Shown here piece after piece: positions 58,182 through 64,000 of a stretch of DNA of 64,000 bases (the stretch's first letter is position 1; each line of letters begins with the position of its first letter). The position numbers and the translations under genes were made by a program. The notes below the pieces were generated by a model. The model did not search any database. It was not told the origin of the DNA and was given only the letters and a program-made list of their open reading frames with translations. Origin of the DNA: Brevibacillus brevis (GTDB lineage: Bacteria > Bacillota > Bacilli > Brevibacillales > Brevibacillaceae); contig NZ_CP134050.1 of assembly GCF_031583145.1 (NCBI RefSeq), positions 597,501-661,500 of the forward strand, in the 5' to 3' direction.

Positions 58182-59066
58182 ATGTTGGCAAACATTTTCG
58201 AGCGCAAAGGGGATCAGAAAAACTTCTGGGCGGAGTTGTTCGCCGCCAAACAAAACAACATGGCCATTCAGGCCAATGTTGTCGGCTTGGAGACACACAA
58301 ATTGAACGAAGAATCCGTTCGCTGTTGGGTATTGGAAGTAGAGCCAACTGGGACTGTGAAAGGACTCGTTCCGCGAATGGAAACAGGCGTAGAAAAATCA
58401 TCCGAGATGAATGAATTCCTGGGGCAGACCATTCCGGTCATGATCCTGCACATTGACCAGGACGCCGAACAAGTGCTGTGCAGCCGTATCCGTGCCATCG
58501 AACTGATGCAGGAAATTGCCTTACGGCGGGTGAAGGTAGGGGATCAATACACGGCTACGGTGACAAAAGTATCGCAGAACCGTATCGTGGCAGAAACCTC
58601 CGGGTTTTCATTTACGTTTACCAATTCCGACTTGAAATTGCCATTTAAGGATTTGCGATACGTGTATCAAGTGGGTCATACAATCACCGTAGAAGTCAAG
58701 GAGATTGTAAGAGACGAGCAATCGGAGACACGGAGCGAAGCCGCTGACGAAGGGGAGCAACAGCCAAACGAAACCAATACTCGCTCATCCACGAAACTGA
58801 TTGTTTCCCCTGTTCTTCAGGACAAATGGGGATTGATTGGCACAAAGTTCAATCTCCGTGGTGTATACAAAGGCGTGATTAAACGGCAATTCGACGCCGG
58901 ATATTGGGTCGAACTGGTTCCAGGTTTGGATGTGTATTGCCTGCATCCGAAGCGAAGCCTGCACAAAGGGTTGCTCAAAGAAGGACAAGTAGTGTTCATT
59001 CAATTGCAGCGGGTCAACAACAAAGAGCGTCGGTTGAGCGGCGAAATTACCCGCGTAATCGGGTGA
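58182..59066 (+). CDS. S1/OB-fold repeat RNA-binding-like protein
   Basis: 294 residues from the ATG at 58182 (AAAAAGGAGGAATTGTTC upstream). Three S1-like modules can be read. Near 35-95 is VLEVEPTGTVKGLVP then IPVMILHIDQDAEQVLCSR. Near 110-175 is VKVGDQYTATVTKVSQNRIVAE. Near 215-290 is GTKFNLRGVYKGVIKRQFDAGYWVELVPGLDVYC. Such S1 arrays bind RNA or single-stranded DNA. An S1-type protein is unusual cargo for a conjugative element; a role in protecting transferred strands or in translation control is possible. Confidence 0.65.
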   Translation: MLANIFERKGDQKNFWAELFAAKQNNMAIQANVVGLETHKLNEESVRCWVLEVEPTGTVKGLVPRMETGVEKSSEMNEFLGQTIPVMILHIDQDAEQVLCSRIRAIELMQEIALRRVKVGDQYTATVTKVSQNRIVAETSGFSFTFTNSDLKLPFKDLRYVYQVGHTITVEVKEIVRDEQSETRSEAADEGEQQPNETNTRSSTKLIVSPVLQDKWGLIGTKFNLRGVYKGVIKRQFDAGYWVELVPGLDVYCLHPKRSLHKGLLKEGQVVFIQLQRVNNKERRLSGEITRVIG

Positions 59067-59072
59067 GAAAAC

Positions 59073-59642
59073 ATGTTCGGGAAATCATGGAAATTCAACT
59101 GGGAACCTACGCAAACCTCATCTCTGGAGGTTCAGTCCCTGCTGCTGGAATGGGTGAAAACCATCGGGATCATCACGGCCACTTCCGCAGACTGGTTTCA
59201 TGCCACCAAGAGAGAAACACGGGAAACGATCAAGCAGCTTTTGTCGGCTGGCATCATGATGCGCGGCCAAGCCCAATCCGAGGACAACCAAAAGCTCACC
59301 GTTTACGCCATCGAACCTCTTGCCGGAGACGAGGCCGTAAAAAAACTGATCCTGGAGCGTGTCTTGGACCACTGGCTAGACTACGTGGAGTCCATTGATA
59401 TTCAGACAAACCCCAGCGGGGGTACGATCCGGATTGGAGAAGAACTGGTGGACATTCGGATTTTGTATGGGGATGTCCACCCTCCCGAACGGGAGCGGGT
59501 ATTATGGTTCGGGGCAAATTGGGACAAGTTGCGATCTGTCATTCAGCCGGGACACTTTGCTGCGACCCTGGACCTTTGGGAAAAAGGCATGATGATGAAG
59601 TGGGAAAATAATTGGACACCCGTTCCCGTCAATAGTTTGTGA
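59073..59642 (+). CDS. Winged-helix-like hypothetical protein
   Basis: 189 residues, 6 bases after the S1-like gene. The N-terminal part looks like a winged helix (LEVQSLLLEWVKTIGIITATSADWFHATKRETRETIKQLLSAGIMMRG), followed by LTVYAIEPL and an alpha/beta domain. Similar N-termini occur in replication-relaxation-type proteins. Last gene of the main rightward run. Confidence 0.6.
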   Translation: MFGKSWKFNWEPTQTSSLEVQSLLLEWVKTIGIITATSADWFHATKRETRETIKQLLSAGIMMRGQAQSEDNQKLTVYAIEPLAGDEAVKKLILERVLDHWLDYVESIDIQTNPSGGTIRIGEELVDIRILYGDVHPPERERVLWFGANWDKLRSVIQPGHFAATLDLWEKGMMMKWENNWTPVPVNSL

Positions 59643-59699
59643 AAATGTCACTTGAATATCAAATTAATGTGCACCAGAGACAAGCTATCAAACGTCAGT

Positions 59700-59835
59700 A
59701 AATTGCGGTTAGTAACATCGCCGCATCCGGTTGACAGCGAGCCTCGCGTAGGCTGTTTGTTGCCAATTGGGTCGCCCCCGTAAGGGGAGGATTGGCTAGC
59801 CCACCCGCTTAGCAGACTGCTTGGGATTATCAACA
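59700..59835 (+). ncRNA. Structured RNA candidate (HEARO/omega-RNA-like)
   Basis: A compact set of stems is visible. AGCCT/AGGCT forms a hairpin inside GGTTGACAGCG...CTGTTTGTTGCC. CCAAT/ATTGG encloses the CCCC-GTAA-GGGG tetraloop hairpin. AGCCCACCCGCTTAGCAGACTGC follows. GACAGCGAGCC and GGCTGTTTGTTGCC resemble, from memory, the HEARO RNAs linked to IscB transposon proteins. No IscB reading frame is nearby, so it would be a stand-alone copy. The family call is tentative. Confidence 0.4.
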
Positions 59836-60104
59836 ATTTTGTTAAAATCAATCAACCAGTTTAGTAGGAAGGTTTCATCCCCTAATTGGAAGTTCTTTCT
59901 CGGAGCCAATTGAATCAAGTTCGTAGACAAAGAGAACCCTTGACCCTATTGGGTGGAAAGTAAGAGAATCCTTTTGGGGATGAATCCTTTCTTTAATTAA
60001 CGGATATAAGGCTGCATTCGATCTTCAAAGAAGTGTTACTGTTTCCGCAGTACCACATTGAAAAGGGGGCGACTTATTCCTTTCCTAAAATGAATGCTCT
60101 AGCC

Positions 60105-60170
60105 ATTGTATCAGTCAGTTTCTGGACAGAATTATTGTATCAGTCAGTTACTGGACAGAATTATTGTTAG
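60105..60170 (+). repeat. 29-bp tandem repeat
   Basis: Two full units at 60105-60133 and 60134-60162 plus a partial third. Each unit reads ATTGTATCAGTCAGTT, then T or A, then CTGGACAGAATT. The units differ at one base. The motif CAGTT-CTGGACA resembles multiple terminal repeats of IS21-like elements, so it may be an orphan transposon end. Confidence 0.7.
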
Positions 60171-60355
60171 GATTCCGGCTATATTTGTTCGCAAAAACAA
60201 AATCACCTAAAACGTGTAATTTATGGCATAATTTAGTTTGTGATGCGGTGGATTATACTTAATACCAACAGCGGGTTTTATGAGATGGCTGCAATCCTTG
60301 GTGCAAAGAAAAAGCAATATTCAGCGAAAAAAGAACTGGGGTGTTGTGCAAAGTG

Positions 60356-61087
60356 ATGTTCAAAAAAAACATTTTATTACTGTTTGCATTGGCAGTGATA
60401 GTATTTTTTTCTTCAATATTTGAGGTCAATCGGGAAGTACGTATTCCAGATCCGAATTTAAAGCGAGCTCTTATAAATCAGGGAGTTGATGCAGATAACA
60501 ATGGATCTATTTCAAAAGGTGAAATGGGTAAAGTTGTAAAGTTAGATTTGTCGGGTCAAAGCATTGAAGATTTAGAAGGACTTCAGTATCTCAAAAAAAT
60601 ACAATCATTAGACCTATCCAACAATTATATAAATAATTTTGAAAGTATTAAAAGCCTATACACTCTTAACCATTTGAACATTAGTTCAAACGGAATTGAA
60701 AAAATTGATTTCCTGAGAGATCTAAAAGAAGCCAAAACGTTATATATATCAAACAATAAGATAACAAATATCGATCCCATCGAAAATCTAACGAATTTAA
60801 CTTTTTTATCTGCAGGCTTCAATCGAATTACGTCTATTGAGAAACTAGAACGTTTAGTTAACTTGAAACATCTTTACTTAGAATTTAATCAGATAAATGA
60901 TATATCAGCATTAGCCAATCTATCATCATTAGAGACTCTTCATATTTTCCATAACCAGATAACCGACATTATGCCTCTTCAAAATTTAAGAGTACTAAAA
61001 AGATTAAACATTAAGGAGAATAATATTAAGGATTTCTCTCCCTTAAACAAACTAAATCGACTCAATCAACTTGAATATAACAAATAA
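60356..61087 (+). CDS. Leucine-rich-repeat exported protein
   Basis: About 243 residues (ATG 60356; GTG 60353 or TTG 60341 also possible). An N-terminal hydrophobic signal/anchor (NILLLFALAVIVFFSSIF) is followed by an EF-hand/dockerin-like loop (DADNNGSISKGEM near 44-57). Eight 22-residue LRRs of the internalin type then follow (LDLSNNYINNFESIKSLYTL and so on). The DNA is far more AT-rich than the genes to the left, which points to separate origin. No wall-sorting motif. Confidence 0.82.
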   Translation: MFKKNILLLFALAVIVFFSSIFEVNREVRIPDPNLKRALINQGVDADNNGSISKGEMGKVVKLDLSGQSIEDLEGLQYLKKIQSLDLSNNYINNFESIKSLYTLNHLNISSNGIEKIDFLRDLKEAKTLYISNNKITNIDPIENLTNLTFLSAGFNRITSIEKLERLVNLKHLYLEFNQINDISALANLSSLETLHIFHNQITDIMPLQNLRVLKRLNIKENNIKDFSPLNKLNRLNQLEYNK

Positions 61088-61170
61088 ATCAAAATATATA
61101 ATATATTGGCAGCATTACCATTATTTAGTAATATCTTTCGTGAAGCTATTAAATTATATGAGGTGATACG

Positions 61171-61827
61171 ATGAAAAAACTATTGTGTAGTATTTTGACC
61201 ACCTTTATGCTGTTTCTCGTTGGCACATCTGTAATGGCTTCGGAGAAGAGCATCACTGTCAAGGTAACTGATCTTACCCGAGAAGAATATCTTAAGATCC
61301 TTGCGGAAGATATGGGTATAACCGTTGAAGAAGCCGATAAGTATGATAAAGAGCAGACCAAAAAAACTGAAGCTAGGCTGAAAAAACAATATCCTGAACT
61401 ATTTGCAGATACAATCACTACTTTAGCTGAAACTAACTCTTACGCCTATAAAACTGTACAACATACTGAAGAATACCCCGAAAATGATGACTTTAGTGCG
61501 AAGGTTGTTGCTACTCTAAAAATTTATGCGTCCGGTAGTTTTCGACAAATTGTCGATGTTACAGGTGTTTCTTCCCGTCGCGTTAGTGGAACTTATGATT
61601 ATGACTGGGAAGAAAACTACGCTTGGACAAGTCCATCAGCTGAGGAAGTAAGAGAAGAGGGCGCTACTGCAATTGATATTGGTGCTAATGGTTATTTCGT
61701 TGTTGAAGTCCCCTATGAAATTAATCTTGGCGGATTTGGTTTTGGCGGTGCTTATGGCAATACATTCAGATATGAATCGGAGGAAATGGATATCATTTTT
61801 GAGTATGACCTTTATGACAGCATTTAA
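61171..61827 (+). CDS. Secreted hypothetical protein
   Basis: 218 residues with a signal peptide (LLCSILTTFMLFLVGTSVMA). A helical charged propeptide-like region (EEYLKILAEDMGITVEEADK) precedes a beta-rich C-terminal part with GGFGFGGAYGN. Similar plan to small secreted proteins of Bacillales of unknown role. ATG with GAGGTGATACG upstream. Confidence 0.7.
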   Translation: MKKLLCSILTTFMLFLVGTSVMASEKSITVKVTDLTREEYLKILAEDMGITVEEADKYDKEQTKKTEARLKKQYPELFADTITTLAETNSYAYKTVQHTEEYPENDDFSAKVVATLKIYASGSFRQIVDVTGVSSRRVSGTYDYDWEENYAWTSPSAEEVREEGATAIDIGANGYFVVEVPYEINLGGFGFGGAYGNTFRYESEEMDIIFEYDLYDSI

Positions 61828-62552
61828 TGACAATGGAGTATGAAATGTAGATTATGGATCTTCGTTGCTTTCCGATACTAAGCCAGGTATCTTCGCACGG
61901 TGCGTTCGGACAACCAGTTTGTTCGCAGGTCGCTTCCTTTCATTGAATAGGATTCGCGAGATCTAAGTTTGGTAGTTTCACACAATCGTAGCGCTTGGCC
62001 TTGGCACCAGACCATCAGCAATGTGATTATCTCCTGTCCCACGGTGACATTTTCATGACGGGTTACAGGATGACAATATCACAGGCGTACAACACCCCTC
62101 TCTCCCTCTTGACGAAGAGATAGAGCATTAGGTAAAATATGGGCAAACCAAGTCCAATATACGAATCATCAGAGGCTTTTTCCGTGAAGCGGATAGGGGT
62201 TCGTATACAATCAACCATGTTGAGCATGGGAGATTGCGAAGAAACGGGATACCTCATACCGTTGGGTAGTTGGCAATACCTTTTCCCAATGAGGAGGATG
62301 TTTTACGTTGGGCGTAAAACATCAAGAAATGGTGTGAGGCTTTGACCCATGGTGCGCCTCTTCCAAACATGCAGGGGAAGCAGTTTGGACAACATGGGCG
62401 GAACGGATGCCGCGCTTGTCGTATCCTTGCTTGGACAAGAGTGGCATGGGGAGTTGCGAGAGAGCAAGGCACGGACTCGTGACGGGTGCAGGTGGCAAAC
62501 ATGTTGGGCATGGCTGTATCATTTGCACATGAGTAATCGTTTTTGGTGCATA
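61828..62552. other. Gene-free stretch
   Basis: About 700 bases with only unconvincing open frames on both strands. No known RNA or IS end was recognised. It may be remnant DNA of decayed genes. Confidence 0.4.
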
Positions 62553-62607
62553 GGCGTAGTACGCTTTTTGCAGGATTTTTCTGTCAAAAGGGGTACTACG
62601 CCTTTTT
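62553..62607 (+). terminator. Long hairpin with T-run
   Basis: Perfect 10-bp inverted repeat GGCGTAGTAC (62553-62562)/GTACTACGCC (62593-62602) followed by TTTTTGCG. The loop is 30 bases. A terminator or a small-element end. Confidence 0.55.
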
Positions 62608-62700
62608 GCGTTTTCAAAACACCTTCTTCAAAATACAATAGGGTAAAGGATGTTGTATCAAAAGGGGGTGAAATCATTTATGGAAAAGGAGAGGAAAGGG

Positions 62701-62832
62701 ATGGACAGTTTACAAAAAGAATTGGAAGCATGCCGGAGAGAGTATGCAGATGCACCGCGGCTTAGTGAAGAAGAATTGGATCGAATCATCAAAGAAGTTC
62801 GGAGATCGATTCGGGAAGGAGAGGTACAATGA
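62701..62832 (+). CDS. Antitoxin partner of PIN toxin
   Basis: 43 residues from the ATG at 62701 (AAAGGAGAGGAAAGGG upstream); an in-frame ATG at 62680 is possible. Helical and acidic (LQKELEACRREYADAPRLSE, then EELDRIIKEVRRSIREG). It overlaps the PIN gene by 4 bases, the usual order and coupling of a VapB-like antitoxin. Confidence 0.65.
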   Translation: MDSLQKELEACRREYADAPRLSEEELDRIIKEVRRSIREGEVQ

Positions 62833-63269
62833 ACGTTATCATTGATACCTCTTCTTTTATTCGAGCGATCATTGAAAATGATTCGGTTGCTTGGGAATGT
62901 CTCGAAATGGTCATGGTTCACCATCAACATTTGGTAACAGAAGAAATGGCGAAAGAATTACTTGTCGCGATTTACCAAGTAAGTGGGCGAAAAGGCAAAA
63001 ATCCGTTACCTGCCTTTCGTATGGCAGCATTGTACTTGCTTCGAGCCAAAGAAATTGAGCCTGACCTAAGTTATTCATGGTGTTTTGATCCGAACGATGC
63101 CATGTTCATCGAATGTGCGATCTGTGGAGGCGCAAAAGTAGTCATCTCCAATGACAGAAGTTTGACAACACTTCATGAGTACGTTACGGATGAAGAAGGG
63201 AAGCGACTCATTCGTGAGATTGAGTTTTTAACCCCGGAAGAATTTGTAAGTAAATATGGCCTGTCATGA
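62829..63269 (+). CDS. PIN-domain toxin (COG1569/VapC-like)
   Basis: 146 residues. IIDTSSFIRAI near 4 carries the first acidic residue, LVTEEMAKELL the second, and DPNDAMFIECAICGGAKVVISND near 88-111 the remaining acids of the PIN nuclease site. These are the marks of the COG1569 putative toxin family. Probably a ribonuclease held by the small protein upstream. Confidence 0.85.
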   Translation: MNVIIDTSSFIRAIIENDSVAWECLEMVMVHHQHLVTEEMAKELLVAIYQVSGRKGKNPLPAFRMAALYLLRAKEIEPDLSYSWCFDPNDAMFIECAICGGAKVVISNDRSLTTLHEYVTDEEGKRLIREIEFLTPEEFVSKYGLS

Positions 63270-63293
63270 TTTTTTCATCAGGCACAGGAAATG

Positions 63294-63334
63294 GAAGACT
63301 TTTCAACCGTGAGGGGAGGAAGTCTTTTTTCATT
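63294..63334 (+). terminator. Terminator between toxin-antitoxin pairs
   Basis: AAGACTT/AAGTCTT stem followed by TTTTTTC, 25 bases after the PIN gene stop. Confidence 0.6.
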
Positions 63335-63403
63335 TTGCCCTCTTCCCTTGCGGTAAATCGTCCGTTTACCAATCAGGATGGACGACAATAGGAGGTGTTG
63401 CTT

Positions 63404-63616
63404 GTGGAGATTTCAAAGTATAATGGCTTTGAGGTGGTCTGTATGACAAAAATCGAATCCATCTTAAAGTCCATTATGGAATTGACCGAAACCGAAAAAA
63501 GGGAATTATTTTTTCGGTTATACTCTGAATTGGAAGAGATGGGATTCCTGAAGCTGAGTGAATCTTCACTTGCTGAATGGAATAGTAAGGAGGACGATGT
63601 ATATAATGACCTATGA
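63404..63616 (+). CDS. Antitoxin partner of MazF/PemK-like toxin
   Basis: About 70 residues from the GTG at 63404 (AATAGGAGGTGTTGCTT upstream); ATG 63443 is an alternative. The C-terminal half is helical and acidic (KSIMELTETEKRELFFRLYSELEEMG, ending NSKEDDVYNDL). It overlaps the toxin gene by 20 bases, as expected for an antitoxin. Confidence 0.7.
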   Translation: MEISKYNGFEVVCMTKIESILKSIMELTETEKRELFFRLYSELEEMGFLKLSESSLAEWNSKEDDVYNDL

Positions 63617-63962
63617 ACAAGGGAGCATCGTCCTACTTCCCTTTCCTTTTTCCGATCTGGAAGGAATGGAGAAACGTCCCGCTCTGGTTCTGTCGAATGC
63701 AGACAGCCAAGAGAAAACGGGGCGTTTTATTTGTATGATGATAACTTCCGCTATGCCAGTTAATGAATACGATATCGTCATTCAAAACTGGGAAGCGGCA
63801 GGGTTATTAAAGCCTTCCGTTGCCAAAGTGAACAGAGTGTTTACCATCAATCAGGAACTGGTTATCAAGGTATTAGGGAAACTGGAACATTCCGATTTCT
63901 ACACGATTTTTCAAGCGTTTTTTCGATTATTTCAGGAGCGCTCCACAAAATCTCAGGAATGA
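63597..63962 (+). CDS. MazF/PemK-like toxin
   Basis: 121 residues from the ATG at 63597, 5 bases after AAGGAGGACG; ATG 63606 is also in frame. EQGSIVLLPFPFSDLEGMEKRPALVLSN is the MazF/PemK start, with the Arg-Pro-Ala-Leu-Val motif. A second typical strand, AKVNRVFTINQELVIKVLG, follows. Members are mRNA interferases. Only 35 bases remain before the window edge. Confidence 0.88.
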   Translation: MYIMTYEQGSIVLLPFPFSDLEGMEKRPALVLSNADSQEKTGRFICMMITSAMPVNEYDIVIQNWEAAGLLKPSVAKVNRVFTINQELVIKVLGKLEHSDFYTIFQAFFRLFQERSTKSQE

Positions 63963-64000
63963 TGTTGATTCATTCAGGAACGAAAGACTTTTCTACCGCT

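Larger units (their letters stand above)
59643..60340. other. Gene-free border region
   Basis: About 700 bases with no supported gene. It holds a structured RNA candidate (59700-59835) and a 29-bp tandem repeat (60105-60170). Composition becomes more AT-rich to the right, so this may be a border between the element and other DNA or later insertions. Confidence 0.5.

Noticed and set aside
59790-59805. CCCACCCGC as a possible attR
   Set aside because: Only a few bases match the tRNA-Leu(TAG) acceptor end (CACCCGC) and the T-arm is missing. It belongs to the structured RNA candidate.
59643-59900. c-di-GMP riboswitch (sought because of the EAL gene)
   Set aside because: The GEMM core motifs are not present in this structured region.
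62349-62765. 138-codon rightward frame
   Set aside because: Crosses a strong hairpin/terminator, is Trp/Cys-rich, and overlaps the antitoxin start; judged chance.

Overview
The window reads as a Gram-positive, Bacillales-type chromosome. The evidence is a Bacillus-like 23S rRNA end followed by a dense tRNA cluster, strong AGGAGG-type ribosome binding sites with many TTG/GTG starts, S-layer homology (SLH) and copper-amine-oxidase-type stalk domains, and Firmicutes toxin-antitoxin families. SLH and copper-amine-oxidase domains together are most usual in the Paenibacillaceae/Alicyclobacillaceae side of the order. The genus cannot be fixed from sequence alone.

Layout. 1-793 is the 3' part of a 23S rRNA gene. 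850-2264 holds thirteen tRNA genes (Asn, Ser, Met, Leu-GAG, Glu, Val, fMet, Asp, Phe, Thr, Gln, Lys, Leu-TAG), with no 5S gene between the 23S and the tRNAs. Immediately after tRNA-Leu(TAG) begins a large integrative element. Leftward are a tyrosine integrase, a small unknown gene, an ImmA-type protease and an ImmR-type repressor. Rightward are a Cro-like regulator and an excisionase-like protein. This is the order seen in ICEBs1-type integrative conjugative elements, which also use a tRNA-Leu site. A repeated GCTC-N7-GAGC operator family lies in the divergent region. 6.0-14.8 kb is a DNA-processing and accessory block: RecD2-like helicase, winged-helix/primase fusion, degenerate RNase H-like protein, YdjM-like membrane protein and several small proteins. 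14.9-18.3 kb is an insertion-sequence island (IS1182 family and IS110 family).

18.7-31 kb encodes a type IV secretion-like core: pilin-like, VirB3-like, a split VirB4, VirB6-like, and an M23/3D murein hydrolase. MinD/CpaE-like ATPases and an SLH protein follow. 31-42 kb encodes large secreted surface proteins: a 1,680-residue fibronectin-III-like protein, a copper-amine-oxidase-type protein, an unknown, and a CARDB protein. A type I toxin-antitoxin locus is embedded there. 42-48.6 kb is a full Tad/Flp type IVc pilus cluster (CpaB, CpaE-like, CpaF, TadB, TadC, two Flp-like pilins, TadE, prepilin peptidase). A c-di-GMP phosphodiesterase (EAL), a LuxR-type HTH protein, a small winged-helix protein and a TubZ-like tubulin GTPase continue in the same direction. 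Repeat arrays after tubZ (51.49-51.61 kb) and at 52.24-52.51 kb are candidate centromere and origin sites. 52.8-59.6 kb carries a replication-relaxation-like protein, a frameshifted ParB-like gene, a DUF1173-like protein, a TraG/VirD4-type coupling ATPase and an S1-domain-like protein.

From 59.6 kb the base composition and gene content change: a structured RNA candidate, a 29-bp tandem repeat, an LRR protein, a secreted protein, about 0.8 kb without recognisable genes, then two toxin-antitoxin pairs (PIN type and MazF/PemK type). I could not find a copy of the tRNA-Leu 3' end, so the right end of the element is not placed.

Together the genes suggest a self-transmissible element that moves DNA with a T4SS core. 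It also appears to build its own Tad pilus and large surface adhesins, to tune them with an EAL phosphodiesterase, and to maintain an excised form with a tubulin-type partition system. No classical relaxase is visible in the window.
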